Virus record (IMG/VR): IMGVR_UViG_3300038457_000284
Span: 1-41,855 of that record
Length of the DNA stretch: 41,855 nucleotides
Direction: 5' to 3' (one strand)
Source of the DNA: a virus
Shown here piece by piece: positions 1 through 9,116 of this stretch; positions within the stretch are counted from its first letter, which is position 1, and each line of letters opens with the position of its first letter. The translations under genes were made by a program, and so were the position numbers. The notes below the pieces were generated by a model that did no database searches, was not told the DNA's origin, and saw only the letters and a program-made list of their open reading frames with translations.

Positions 1-435
1 TCATTTCCTCCCGCTCGACCCAAACCCTCCGTCCTTCCGCCTGCTCTCCGCCAGTTCCTCCACCACTTCCACCGGCGTCGTCAGCACAGGGTAGGGAATC
101 AGGTTGACCAGTTTGTCGCCGGCATGAATCTCGGCTGCCGTATCGCTAAGATTCTCCATCAGCACCCGAACCTCGCCGCGATATCCCGCGTCGATCACCC
201 CTCCGGTGCAGGTCAGCCGCCGTGCCGCCATCGAGGACTTGTCGCGCAGCAGAGCCCCCAGCGGCTCCCCCTCCGCCGTGGTCAGTTCGATCGCGATCCC
301 GGTCGCCACCACGGCGTTGCCGCGCCCCGCAATCGTCACCGCGGCACTCGCATAAAGGTCATACCCCAGGTCTTCGCCCGGATGTGCAATCGTCGGCGCC
401 TTGGCCGTCGCGGAGAGCAATTTAACTTTCAGCAT
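1..435 (-). CDS. dut: dUTPase (dUTP diphosphatase)
   Basis: Hydrolyses dUTP to dUMP and pyrophosphate, keeping uracil out of DNA; trimeric cytosolic enzyme. All five family motifs are visible in the 144 residues: PGEDLGYDLYA (I), RDKSSMA (II), GVIDAGYRGE (III, with the catalytic Asp), GDKLVNLI (IV) and the C-terminal GGFGSSG arm (V). The length is normal for a bacterial or phage trimeric dUTPase. A longer reading frame runs upstream to 675, but it only crosses the 36-bp repeats, so the ATG at 435 is chosen. A TGGTATATT extended -10 lies 6 nt before that ATG. The gene follows the tail-tip gene on the same strand, so it could be phage-borne; a host flanking gene is also possible. Confidence 0.93.
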   Translation of the reverse strand: MLKVKLLSATAKAPTIAHPGEDLGYDLYASAAVTIAGRGNAVVATGIAIELTTAEGEPLGALLRDKSSMAARRLTCTGGVIDAGYRGEVRVLMENLSDTAAEIHAGDKLVNLIPYPVLTTPVEVVEELAESRRKDGGFGSSGRK

Positions 436-441
436 TCGCTC

Positions 442-450
442 AATATACCA
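442..450 (-). promoter_or_regulatory. Candidate extended -10 promoter for dut
   Basis: On the minus strand the sequence TGGTATATT matches an extended -10 element (TGn plus TATAAT-like). It ends 6 nt before the dut ATG, so transcription would begin at or next to the start codon, giving a leaderless or nearly leaderless mRNA. No convincing -35 is visible because the upstream DNA is the GC-rich repeat block. Seen directly: the motif and spacing. Promoter function is inference. Confidence 0.4.
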
Positions 451-555
451 GCGCCAGCGGCCGGAGGGCCATCTGTCGGCCCGCCAGCGCCAGCAGCCGG
501 AGGGCCATCTGTCGGCCCGCCAGCGCCTGCGGCCGGAGGGCCATCTGTCGGCCCG
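448..555. repeat. Three tandem copies of a 36-bp GC-rich repeat
   Basis: Copies lie at 448-483, 484-519 and 520-555, differing at one or two positions each. Each unit contains CCGGAGGGCC and GTCGGCCC blocks that can pair partly with each other. The period is a multiple of three and no stop codon occurs, so several frames stay open across the array. This explains the long spurious reading frames here. The array sits directly upstream of the dut start, in the 243-bp gap between the tail-tip gene and dut. The rest of that gap holds a short inverted repeat (621-626 with 632-637) and a 10-bp palindrome CGTGTACACG (645-654). There are no spacers, so it is not a CRISPR array. Confidence 0.9.
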
Positions 556-678
556 TACCCGTCTCCGCAACGCCTTAATGTGGCTGCAGCCGTTCGGCTG
601 GACCGATCTGGGTCGTTTGGCTGGACTGGTGGTCCAGTAGAACTCGTGTACACGTCCGATATGCACCCTGTTCAACCC

Positions 679-3600
679 TCAACCCCTGCTCCAGTCAAAG
701 TCCACGGTAACGTCCTCAGATCCACCCCCGCTAGAGGTCGGATTGGACACGGTTATGGCGGCGCTGGCGGTCAGACTGGAATCGGCTACAGAGGTCGCCG
801 TGATGGTGTGACTTCCTGCCGTCGACGGGGAGGCATAAAGGCCCGTCGCATCGACCATTCCGACCGTGCTATTTCCACCCGCCACGCCGTCCACACTCCA
901 GGTCACGTCAGTGTCTGATTCTCCAACCACAGGGGCGCGGAATTGCTGGTATCCGACGCTAGCGATTAGCGTCGCGGCAGTGGGGGTAATGGTGATACCT
1001 GGAGCCGGTGATGACATCTCTGAGGAAACTATGCGCGCACCCCAGAAAATTCCGAAGACCATCGCGTCTCCATTCCAGGAGCCAATCGCTTGAGTAGTCA
1101 GCCCCGTTGCGTACGGGCCGGTCCATTTCATCCACAACTTATAAGAGGTATCGAGGTAACAAGAGGTCACTCCATCCACCTGCGAGCCAGAGACCCACGA
1201 GTAGCCGCCAAACGGTGCTTCGCCAGCAGCGGGAGTCCCTACTGTGCCAAGACTACGAGGCGAGGCAATTGTATTAATTTTTGTAGCGCTGGCGGCCACG
1301 GCAGGAACAGGCAATGTTTGTCCATGGGAGAGCCGCACCAGTCCGACGCCAAGGATACTCGAAGTAGTGTCAGCCACGGTCATCCATGAGCCGCCGGTTA
1401 CGTCTGTTACAGTGCACGCGCCGGAGTTGTTTTGCCATGCGAATACGAGCACCTGCGCGCGGCCGCTCCAGGTCGATCCGTCGGTTCCGACGAACTGCAT
1501 GTGTACCACGGAATCAACCCAGGTCTGGAAGCCGTGCGCAGACACAGGAGGTATCCAGTCACCAATGCCACCACTCCCCCAGTGACCCACCGGAGTATAG
1601 CCGCCATTGTCATAAGGCGAGCTAAACGTAAACATCTTGTCGGGGGTGAATCCTTCCGGCAACCCAAAGGCATCCCCATCCGGGACTATGCCCTGCCCGA
1701 AGCAGATGATCTCACCGTTCGACAAGGTAATGATCACATAGGTCATCGGCCCCACAGTGACAACCGTTCCATTGCTCCAAGCCAGCGCTGCGTAATTGAC
1801 CTCACCGCCCCATCTATTCACGCCGTCAGAGTACTGGAGAGTGGTACGAAGAGCCGCGTTTACGGAACACAACGGGATGGTAAGGAGTGGGCCATCCAGC
1901 TCCGGCAAGCTTCCACCTAAGATACCAGGCCCCGGATGGGTGCCAATCAGGTACCCTCGCGGGCTTGCCCAGCTCAACACATTTGCGGGGGGATAACCGA
2001 TGCTTGGAAGTGGGAAAGCAGAGCCGCTCGGGAGCGCGCCACTGATAAATGCTAAGCTTCCGCCGTCTATGGTTGCGCCACCAGTGTAACCCGACTCGTT
2101 ACCGGGATCGCTTCCAGGCACATCCACCCAGCCGGCCTCGGTGTTACTCGACGAGTCGTAGAGACACGCCTCGCTGTAGGGTCCGAGGATGATTTCCATT
2201 TCGAGCGAATCTTCGGCAGCGGTGCGTGTCATCACACCCTTGCTTAACGCCGAAGCACCGGAGGAGCGGATCGTCGCATCGATAAACTCGTAGTCACCCG
2301 CGTAAGGGACGTTTGCGGTTGTATCCAACGTGATCCGGTCGCCTGGCTTCAGTGCTGCGGCCAGGTTGCCATTCACATCGCGAGCAAAGAACGGAATTAC
2401 CACAGAGCCAGAAGGCGGAGTTACATAGGGTGCAACGTCCTGGCCGAGCGCGCGATCGCGCTCATACATCACAATGCGCGCTGTCTGGTCATAAGTAAGA
2501 ACGGAGAGATCCAACGTCTGAGAGACTTTCTTCTTCTGGGCAGCAATGCCGAGCCCAATAGCTCCGCGTGCAAGCTGGTTCTGGTTATGCTGAAACGCGG
2601 GTGCGCGCTCTTTAAATCGGGAGTAGATCAGTCCAATCGTTCCGCCGGCCGGTCCGTCAGTGGCGTAATTCGATCCCTTCCCGACGAGGGTCATGGTATA
2701 TACCTGAACTCCCGCAGCAATCTGATCTGCGGTGAGAGCAGGGACATAGCCCACCGCCCAGTAACCGTCGTAGGGTACACCTTCGCCGCCGATCACAATG
2801 TCGTCGTTTGCCTGACAGGGATGTCCAAGCTCGGTCGTAACGACCGGGTTCGTCCCGCCCGTGATAGAGGCAATCGTTGCGCAGGCCGGAATCAGCAGGT
2901 CGCGGAACTTTCCGATGAAACGGTTGGCGCTGGTGTGGAGCACCTCATCGCTCGGTTCAAACTTCTGCGTGTGGTCGCGCGAGATGATAAACGTGCTCGC
3001 CCGCGGCTGATCGCAGATGAGGTAGATCTTGCCCGCGTATTCATGCATGTGGCTGCGGCACACCAGCAGCATCTGTTCCAGGATGGCGTTCAGCGTGGCT
3101 GCCGAGGTGAAACAGTAGTTCCCGGTAAAGCGCCTTCTGCCGTTAGCCAGGAGCTGATCGAAGTAAATTGCCGACGCCGTGATCGATGGCCAATCAAAAC
3201 ACGCGGCCTCTGCGGCTGTCAGAGGGGTAGGCCCGTTATTTAGGTCGATGTTGTAATCGGGCTTTATTTTGCGGGCAAGACACGCATCGACAATATGCCA
3301 AGCCGGATTCGTGGTGAACGCATACCCGGTTTGGTTGCCGTTAGAATCGAAAAGCCGCACGCGGCGAGCGCGCCAGAGGCCAATCGGCGCGACATCGGCC
3401 CATTGCGATGGGTCGTTCTGGTGCAGAGAGCTATCGATGATGGGGTACTTGATCGAGAGCGCGTAATAAGCGATCCGGTTGTAAGTCAGAGGCTGGACGC
3501 CAGGAGGAAAGTTCTTCCACAACGAATCAACGCCCTGATCTGGCCCAACTGAGGCCGGAGCTAGTCCGGAGCCGATCACCGAGTCCGCTCCGCGATGGAA

Positions 3601-3900
3601 GTGGAACTGCCACGGGTTATCGGAGGGAGGCGTGTAGAGGGGAGGGTAGCTTGGGCTCCCTGTTTCCGAGGTGTAAGTCAGGACATCGTTGATCCACAGT
3701 TCATTGCAGCCATCCCACTCGCCTTCTCCTAGCCCCCAAAGACCGATACGGGTGAAATCCATATCGGAGGTTCCCGTGTTTTGTAACTGGGTATAGCCGA
3801 GGCGTTTTCCTGTGACCCACTGATAGCCGTAGGCCAGCGCAATCGGCGAGCCGCTGGTGTCTGCCGATGAGATCTGCTGAGTTGTGCTGGCGTTCGGCAC
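679..3900 (-). CDS. Tail tip / central hub protein (J-like) with C-terminal Ig-like domain
   Basis: At 1073 residues, and the last large gene of the tail cluster, this fits the receptor-contacting tail tip of a siphovirus. The N-terminal ~350 residues (IALAYGYQWVTGKR start, GLWGLGEGEWDG, then a section with AILEQMLLVCRSHMHEY and KIYLICDQ) resemble hub domains of phage tip proteins. The middle is Gly/Ser-rich beta-type sequence. The last ~110 residues carry a bacterial Ig-like (BIG2-type) unit with VTWSVDGVAGGNSTVG and ITATSVADSSL. That signature is common in secreted proteins of Acidobacteriota and would serve surface binding. The start is GTG at 3900 behind AGGAAGG, touching the stop of the preceding gene. 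The tip role follows from position and length; the Ig-like domain is seen directly. Confidence 0.78.
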   Translation of the reverse strand: MPNASTTQQISSADTSGSPIALAYGYQWVTGKRLGYTQLQNTGTSDMDFTRIGLWGLGEGEWDGCNELWINDVLTYTSETGSPSYPPLYTPPSDNPWQFHFHRGADSVIGSGLAPASVGPDQGVDSLWKNFPPGVQPLTYNRIAYYALSIKYPIIDSSLHQNDPSQWADVAPIGLWRARRVRLFDSNGNQTGYAFTTNPAWHIVDACLARKIKPDYNIDLNNGPTPLTAAEAACFDWPSITASAIYFDQLLANGRRRFTGNYCFTSAATLNAILEQMLLVCRSHMHEYAGKIYLICDQPRASTFIISRDHTQKFEPSDEVLHTSANRFIGKFRDLLIPACATIASITGGTNPVVTTELGHPCQANDDIVIGGEGVPYDGYWAVGYVPALTADQIAAGVQVYTMTLVGKGSNYATDGPAGGTIGLIYSRFKERAPAFQHNQNQLARGAIGLGIAAQKKKVSQTLDLSVLTYDQTARIVMYERDRALGQDVAPYVTPPSGSVVIPFFARDVNGNLAAALKPGDRITLDTTANVPYAGDYEFIDATIRSSGASALSKGVMTRTAAEDSLEMEIILGPYSEACLYDSSSNTEAGWVDVPGSDPGNESGYTGGATIDGGSLAFISGALPSGSAFPLPSIGYPPANVLSWASPRGYLIGTHPGPGILGGSLPELDGPLLTIPLCSVNAALRTTLQYSDGVNRWGGEVNYAALAWSNGTVVTVGPMTYVIITLSNGEIICFGQGIVPDGDAFGLPEGFTPDKMFTFSSPYDNGGYTPVGHWGSGGIGDWIPPVSAHGFQTWVDSVVHMQFVGTDGSTWSGRAQVLVFAWQNNSGACTVTDVTGGSWMTVADTTSSILGVGLVRLSHGQTLPVPAVAASATKINTIASPRSLGTVGTPAAGEAPFGGYSWVSGSQVDGVTSCYLDTSYKLWMKWTGPYATGLTTQAIGSWNGDAMVFGIFWGARIVSSEMSSPAPGITITPTAATLIASVGYQQFRAPVVGESDTDVTWSVDGVAGGNSTVGMVDATGLYASPSTAGSHTITATSVADSSLTASAAITVSNPTSSGGGSEDVTVDFDWSRG

Positions 3901-4592
3901 TATACCTTCCTCATGCGGTTGATTACTTTGCTAGAGACGGTTGCCGTCGCTTCCCCGTAGTTCTTCTCAAAGGTGTTGAGAATTCCCGTGTAACGCTCGA
4001 CCACCTGGCAGGTCTGGAAGCTCTGCTGACACGGCGTCTGTCCGGTGTTAACAATCCCGCAGCGCGCAGAAGCCCAATCCAGTTGGCAGCTTTCCGAATA
4101 ACTCATTGGCAAGCCGTCCACCTGAGAAGCATCCAGGGGGAGGCTGTTTCCCTTGATCTGCACCTCAGTATCATCCGCATGAGTAACGGTCAGCGTGCCA
4201 TGCATTTCGAATAACGCAGCCAGCGCGTCGGTCTGAAAGATACGGAAGACAAAGAAGGCACCTTCCAGCGCCGATCTTCTCGCAATGCGTTCAAAATCGC
4301 GCGCCATCGAGTCGCCGCTCACATTCTGAAGGGAAAACGAGCAGGTATCCGTCTGCAAGGAGCGGTAGATCTTGATCTCGCCGACTGAGTCGATCCACGG
4401 AAGATAGGACTGAACGCTCGGTACTACTCCGCCCACTGCAGGGGGAGGAATCACCGGAGGGATCGCATTCACGGCGCGGTCTGCCCAGTAATACTGATTG
4501 CCGTTGGTGTCCATCACATCGAGCAAATTCACCGGGGCGATGCCGGTCCTAGCGCCGCCTGTAGCCAAAATGGAGGAAGGAAAATTGATCAT
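3900..4592 (-). CDS. Cys-rich tail hub-associated protein (DUF2163 / phage BR0599-like)
   Basis: A 230-residue protein between the distal tail protein and the tip gene. Its C-terminal third has the Cys pattern of the BR0599-type family: SCQLDWASARCG, then PCQQSFQTCQVV and a following RYTG. The N-terminal part (IKIYRSLQTDTCSFSLQNVSG, then RIARRSALEGAFFVFRIF) fits the DUF2163 domain found in tail genes of siphoviruses and gene transfer agents. A longer frame begins at 4616, but the ATG at 4592 overlaps the upstream stop as ATGA, the coupling seen throughout this operon, and is preferred. The likely role is in the tail-tip complex, by position. Confidence 0.75.
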   Translation of the reverse strand: MINFPSSILATGGARTGIAPVNLLDVMDTNGNQYYWADRAVNAIPPVIPPPAVGGVVPSVQSYLPWIDSVGEIKIYRSLQTDTCSFSLQNVSGDSMARDFERIARRSALEGAFFVFRIFQTDALAALFEMHGTLTVTHADDTEVQIKGNSLPLDASQVDGLPMSYSESCQLDWASARCGIVNTGQTPCQQSFQTCQVVERYTGILNTFEKNYGEATATVSSKVINRMRKV

Positions 4593-5410
4593 CGCATTAC
4601 ATCCAAGAAGGCCCAACTCACGCCAGCAGCCGTCGCCGCCACATTCTTGGCGCCGGTTGCTATTACCTGCACGCGGTGGAAGTCGAGAAAAACCTGTTCA
4701 TTCACCAGCACCATCTGTGGGCCATCGTCGGCGGCGTTATAAAGGTCTAGGTTGGTTGCGATCTGAACTCCATCAAGTAGGACATTGACGAGCCCGAACT
4801 CCGGGCCTTTCTGCAACCAGAGGCGGAAGCCGTAGCCTTTGTATTCATACGTGGTAGAGTCGCCCGCGGTGCCAGAGCTATCGAGGGTGGAGTAGTGAAC
4901 GTTCCCGAGGACGCGTGCAGTTAGCGTCCATATCCCCGTTGTAGGGCAGAGCTTCTGATCGCCGAAATCATTGGAGACGAAAAAGCGGATGGAATCGTGG
5001 GTCCAGTTATTTGGGTACTGCAACATCGGAGCCTTTGGGATTTCCTCAAACGTGATCAGCTCCGCACTCCACTTTCCGTTTGCCGTCTCGACCGGGCTGA
5101 CCTCAGTGGTGAAGCGGCCCACATAATGCCGGCCACCTCCATCGTGGTCGATCACAGTAAAGAAGCCGTCCTCATATTGCTCGAAGTACCACTTGAGCCG
5201 CTGCACACAGGCCCAGGTGCGGTTGATCCAGGAGAGGGTAAACGAATGGCCGGTGTTCGAAGTCTCGCGCGTGTACGGCGATCCGCCGACAGCCTTCTTC
5301 AACCCGCGCGTGATCGGTCGCTTCCGGGTGAACCCATAGTTCGGATTCATCGTGTCGCCTAACGCGGGGTCATAGCCCTTGCACTTATTCAGGATGTCAG
5401 TTTGAGGCAT
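4589..5410 (-). CDS. Distal tail-like protein with carbohydrate-binding-like C-terminus
   Basis: This 273-residue protein lies directly after the tape measure, where siphoviruses encode the distal tail protein that links tube and tip. Residues ~40-135 (FTLSWINRTWACVQ, YFEQYEDGFFTVIDHDGGG, SAELITFEEIP) resemble the phage tail N-domain. Residues ~140-260 (IRFFVSNDFG, GYGFRLWLQKGPEFGLVNV, LDGVQIATNLDLY) look like a jelly-roll or carbohydrate-binding module, which suggests saccharide contact. It overlaps the end of the tape-measure gene by 14 nt and is coupled to the next gene by ATGA. The assignment rests on synteny and general sequence character. Confidence 0.65.
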   Translation of the reverse strand: MPQTDILNKCKGYDPALGDTMNPNYGFTRKRPITRGLKKAVGGSPYTRETSNTGHSFTLSWINRTWACVQRLKWYFEQYEDGFFTVIDHDGGGRHYVGRFTTEVSPVETANGKWSAELITFEEIPKAPMLQYPNNWTHDSIRFFVSNDFGDQKLCPTTGIWTLTARVLGNVHYSTLDSSGTAGDSTTYEYKGYGFRLWLQKGPEFGLVNVLLDGVQIATNLDLYNAADDGPQMVLVNEQVFLDFHRVQVIATGAKNVAATAAGVSWAFLDVMR

Positions 5411-8400
5411 CGCCCACCCCCGAGTACTCGGCTAAGCTCGCATTCAACGCCGCGCGGACGTGATGCTTGTTATCCATGAACATGCGCGCAGTGGTCTTCG
5501 AATCCAGCGACTGGAAGTTCATATTGACCGTGCGACCCCCGCCGCTCCCCGAGCGCGCGCTAGCCGATTGCATCGTGCTCTGGTAAGACTTTGCAACCTG
5601 ATCCATCGACGCTCCTGCATTCAGCGACTCCAACGCCGAGCGGTTCCGCGCCGCCACATTCGGCTTCACCATGAACTCGCCGATCTTCGCGTGCACCAGG
5701 CCCTCATCCGGCGAGGTGGCCAGGTTGCCGAAGTTATCGACCGCGCCGCCGGTGTGGTACTGCGCTGCCGACGCCGTGAACTGACTGCGCCCGGCAGTTT
5801 CCTCGCGGGTAAAGTTTGCCTGCGCACTCGATATGGCCGGCTTAATTGTGTCGCGATAATAGCTGCGTCCACCGAAGCCCATGGCCGAGGTGGTATGCAG
5901 CGCCTCGCCTTGCAGCGTGCTCATGTCCTGATAGGCGGACATGTAATCGAGGGTGCCCGTCGAGAAGGCGTGTGTGTCCTGGTCGATATGGGGCTTAACG
6001 TTCTTGTTGTAATACGTCTCGGCCGTGCTTCTTCCGCCGAAGCCCATGAAACCCATCACGCCGCCCGCGATCGCGCCCACCGCCGCGCCGTACGGGCCGC
6101 CCAGACTCATGCCGAGCTGCATTCCGCTCGCCGCGCCACCCAGTGCTCCAGTGACGCCGCCCTTGCCTGCGAACGCGCCATAGAGTCCCATCGCGCCCTG
6201 CACCGCGCCCGCCGCGCCAGGGCCAGAGGACGCGGAAGGGTCGCTCATGTCCACCTTCGTATTGTTGGACGAGGAGTAAGAGCCATCATCGACAGAAGTC
6301 GGGTGCGCAAACGCGCTCTTCGCTTGGCTATAAAGTCCTGCTGCTCCGCTGAGGTCGCCCATCGCCGCCATCGGCGAAGAAGGAGAGGAGTCCGCTCCAG
6401 CAAACGCTGCAGGGGAGCCGCCAATCTCAGCGTCGCGTTCACCGCCGCGAGTACTGCTGATGCCGGTGATAGCGCCGTCAAAGGTGGAAGCTGCGCCAGA
6501 GCCATGAGGAGAGGAAGAACGGCTGAAGCCGCCGCCTTCATAACCGGAGCCTCCGCCAGTTGTGCTGCCGCCCGCGCCCGTAATCGAAGCCGAGCCAATC
6601 TGAATTGTTGCTGTGCTGATCGAGAGCGAGCTTATGCCTGCTACATGCTCGGCAGCGGCCGCCGCGCCAGGCATATTCGGAATGTTTGGAACGCCACCGC
6701 CCGCGCCGTGCTTGCCCTTGCCGCTCCAGAGGCTGCTGAAGAGCGTGCCAGGGAATCCACCTTGCGACGTGCTATCCGCGCCCTGCGTATGCTGGCCGGG
6801 GAACTGCTTCTGCACCTGCATCAGCGCCGCCGCCGCAGACTCGGACATCATATGCGTGCCCAGGTTCTTGAAGTACGACTGGGGATTCTTAAACAAACCT
6901 TCGAGTTGGCCCGCGAGCTTGTCCTGCGTCTCCTTCGCCTGGGTGCGCAGCTCGGCGTTCAGGGTTTTACCGGCAGCAGCCACGCGACGGTCGTAATCGT
7001 CTTGAGAGATGAGCTGATCTTTCAACATCTGCCCATATCCACGCGTGCGCTCTGCGTACTGGTCGTACAGCTCTTGCGTCTTCTGCTGCTCGACAGGGAG
7101 AGAGCGACGGCGCGCCTCATCCTCAAGCTTGACGGTCTCATTCAGGTTCTTCGTGGTGAGGTCGAAGCCCTGCTTAGATGCGTCCGCGTTGACCTTCCCA
7201 ATTGCCGAGTTCAGCCCATCCGTTCCCTGAGCTCTCCGTGGGTCATTCGCCTTCAGGCCACCGTAAAGCTTGTCGTACTCCTTTGTGAGTTCAGCAACGT
7301 GGTTCCTCGTCTCCACCTGAATCCGCGCGAATCCCTGCTCCTGATGCGTGTTCCATCCATCCACCAACTGATTCAGGTGCTCGTAATAGGTTCCCTGCGT
7401 AGCCGCGTCTTCATTCGCGTGCTCGGTCGACAGAGCCCCGAGACGCTGCGGAAGCTGATGGATCTCGGAGGTTTTTCCGCTTGCGATCGCATCCCGAATT
7501 TCTTGGTTCTGCTTCAACTGAAATGCCGCGTCGGAATGGGCGAGTCCGGTCAGGCCGCCGGTCCGGGCTTCGTCCATTCTCTTCTGAGTCGCGCGCCCAG
7601 CTTCTTCCTCTTCGCGCTTCAGGTTCGCGTAGTAGCGCCGGTCGATGGCAGCGAGCGCAGCAGCGTTGGTGCCATGATGCAGGACGTATTCTTTGGCGGC
7701 TTGTTCTTTCTGCTGATAGGCGAGCCGGTCGCCGCGCACACCTGCGTTATCCGCTTCGGCTTGAAGGCGGGTAATCTCTTCGCTCTCGGTGCGGGCCAGT
7801 ATGGTCTTTTTCGCGCTTGCCTCTGCCTGCGCCGCCCGCGTAGCCGTGTCCGCCTCGGCCTTTCCTGCATCCTTGCTCGGGGTATTGCCATAGAGCGAGT
7901 CTTGGCGGCGCGCCCAGTCCTGATTTTCTTTGATGATCGCCTTCTGCTTCTCTAGCTCAGCGGTGATCTTCTGCTGCGGGCGTAGGGAACTATCTCCGGC
8001 GTGGTCCGCCTCAATTCCAGAGACCCTCTGCTTATGCTGCTCTTCGGCGAGCTTCAACCGGAGGGCGTCGGCAGCCGCGCGCTTTTTCTGTTCGTTATCC
8101 CGCGCCTCTTTGGCTGAAGAGATGTTCTCGAAATCGACCGCATCGCCCTGGAGCTGCTTATTGGCCTCGGTGTTATATTTTTCGGCTTCCTGCGTTGCCT
8201 GGCGCAGACGTGCAATCGTGGTCTCGATGGAATGAACGTTTCCGAACTCATCGTCTTTGTGCTTGGCTTGCTCGGCGTTGTACGCCTCCAACGCGCCGTT
8301 TACATTAAGGTGCGCGTTGTAGAACTCCTTCGCCTCGCGGATCGCCATGCCGAACATGCTGATTGCGGCAATGCCTATAAAAACGCCGCTCAGCGAAGAC

Positions 8401-8735
8401 ATGATGCCCATCAGCACTTGGCTGCCGGCAATCGCGGAAGCGAAGTAGCGCGGAGCGCGAAGGCCCAACTCTTGGAGTTCGAAGCGGGCGAGAGCGGACT
8501 TGTTCTTCAGCCGGTCCATCCCCGCCGCGGCCTGATCTGCGCCCGCAGCGGCTTTCCTTCCCGCAGCGGCTCCTTCGTTGCCCATCAGTCCCCAGCTCGC
8601 CGCGAGACCTTTTACCTCCGAATCAAGTCCCGCCACGGTGGCCGTCGTCTTCTTCAGCCCAGCGTCAATATTGCGAATGCCGGTCAGTGCTCCGGACTCA
8701 TCGACGCTCATCGTGATATTGACTAAGGAAGCCAT
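5397..8735 (-). CDS. Tail tape measure protein
   Basis: The longest gene of the window (1112 residues). It sets tail length by acting as a ruler inside the growing tube. Its composition is typical: an N-terminal region starting MASLVNITMSVDESGAL; a hydrophobic stretch around residues 105-150 (LMGIMSSLSGVFIGIAAIS); long charged coiled-coil-prone segments from ~150 to 640; and a Gly/Ala/Ser-rich region with a hydrophobic GALGGAASGMQLGMSLGG block near 900. At ~1.5 angstrom per residue a tail of roughly 165 nm is expected. It sits between the candidate chaperone genes and the distal tail gene. No lytic domain motif was recognised. Confidence 0.88.
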   Translation of the reverse strand: MASLVNITMSVDESGALTGIRNIDAGLKKTTATVAGLDSEVKGLAASWGLMGNEGAAAGRKAAAGADQAAAGMDRLKNKSALARFELQELGLRAPRYFASAIAGSQVLMGIMSSLSGVFIGIAAISMFGMAIREAKEFYNAHLNVNGALEAYNAEQAKHKDDEFGNVHSIETTIARLRQATQEAEKYNTEANKQLQGDAVDFENISSAKEARDNEQKKRAAADALRLKLAEEQHKQRVSGIEADHAGDSSLRPQQKITAELEKQKAIIKENQDWARRQDSLYGNTPSKDAGKAEADTATRAAQAEASAKKTILARTESEEITRLQAEADNAGVRGDRLAYQQKEQAAKEYVLHHGTNAAALAAIDRRYYANLKREEEEAGRATQKRMDEARTGGLTGLAHSDAAFQLKQNQEIRDAIASGKTSEIHQLPQRLGALSTEHANEDAATQGTYYEHLNQLVDGWNTHQEQGFARIQVETRNHVAELTKEYDKLYGGLKANDPRRAQGTDGLNSAIGKVNADASKQGFDLTTKNLNETVKLEDEARRRSLPVEQQKTQELYDQYAERTRGYGQMLKDQLISQDDYDRRVAAAGKTLNAELRTQAKETQDKLAGQLEGLFKNPQSYFKNLGTHMMSESAAAALMQVQKQFPGQHTQGADSTSQGGFPGTLFSSLWSGKGKHGAGGGVPNIPNMPGAAAAAEHVAGISSLSISTATIQIGSASITGAGGSTTGGGSGYEGGGFSRSSSPHGSGAASTFDGAITGISSTRGGERDAEIGGSPAAFAGADSSPSSPMAAMGDLSGAAGLYSQAKSAFAHPTSVDDGSYSSSNNTKVDMSDPSASSGPGAAGAVQGAMGLYGAFAGKGGVTGALGGAASGMQLGMSLGGPYGAAVGAIAGGVMGFMGFGGRSTAETYYNKNVKPHIDQDTHAFSTGTLDYMSAYQDMSTLQGEALHTTSAMGFGGRSYYRDTIKPAISSAQANFTREETAGRSQFTASAAQYHTGGAVDNFGNLATSPDEGLVHAKIGEFMVKPNVAARNRSALESLNAGASMDQVAKSYQSTMQSASARSGSGGGRTVNMNFQSLDSKTTARMFMDNKHHVRAALNASLAEYSGVGDASN

Positions 8736-9104
8736 CTAGCGGGAAATCTCCTTCATGCACTCACGGCAACAGAGCGCGGTTTCATCATTGGGCATTCCGC
8801 AGTGCGGACACGGCGGGTGGGTGCGCTGGAACTGATTGCGCGCGCGGCGCAGGACAAGAATTCCTGAGACCTCGTCTGCACTGAGCTGAATGCCAGGGAC
8901 AATCTCAAGCACCTGCTCCAGCCAAATAATGTGCTGAAGGAATACAAAACAGCCATCAGGCACAGTGCGAGGCGAGAGCAGTTTTTCTCTCGCCTCTTCG
9001 CGATCGTCCGGATGTGTGTCCCGGAGAATCTTCTCCGCCGTCCTGTATTCGTAACCTTCAATTAGGAACTCCCCGGCCGCACGCTCCAGCAGATCGCGAT
9101 CCAC
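8736..9104 (-). CDS. Small tail-cluster protein with C-terminal zinc ribbon, possible assembly chaperone
   Basis: A 122-residue protein immediately upstream of the tape measure, the slot usually held by the second tail-assembly chaperone. The first ~95 residues look helical and charged (ERAAGEFLIEGYEYRTAEKI). The C-terminus has a CPHCG...CCREC four-Cys cluster that should bind zinc. The start is GTG at 9104 preceded by AAGGGG. The stop abuts the tape-measure start. Unlike lambda G/GT, the upstream gene ends 12 nt before this start and no overlap exists, so there is no visible programmed frameshift. The chaperone role is a positional guess. Confidence 0.55.
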   Translation of the reverse strand: MDRDLLERAAGEFLIEGYEYRTAEKILRDTHPDDREEAREKLLSPRTVPDGCFVFLQHIIWLEQVLEIVPGIQLSADEVSGILVLRRARNQFQRTHPPCPHCGMPNDETALCCRECMKEISR

Positions 9105-9116
9105 GGCGTGCCCCTT

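Noticed and set aside
448-555. CRISPR array
   Set aside because: The three 36-bp units are directly tandem with no spacers and no cas genes are present.
1-675. 224-residue N-terminally extended dUTPase
   Set aside because: The extension only translates the 36-bp repeats and intergenic DNA; the dUTPase fold is complete from the ATG at 435.
5460-7955. 831-codon open frame on the plus strand
   Set aside because: It is antisense to the tape-measure gene, has Arg/His/Ala-rich low-quality sequence typical of a GC-rich shadow frame, and would break the leftward operon.
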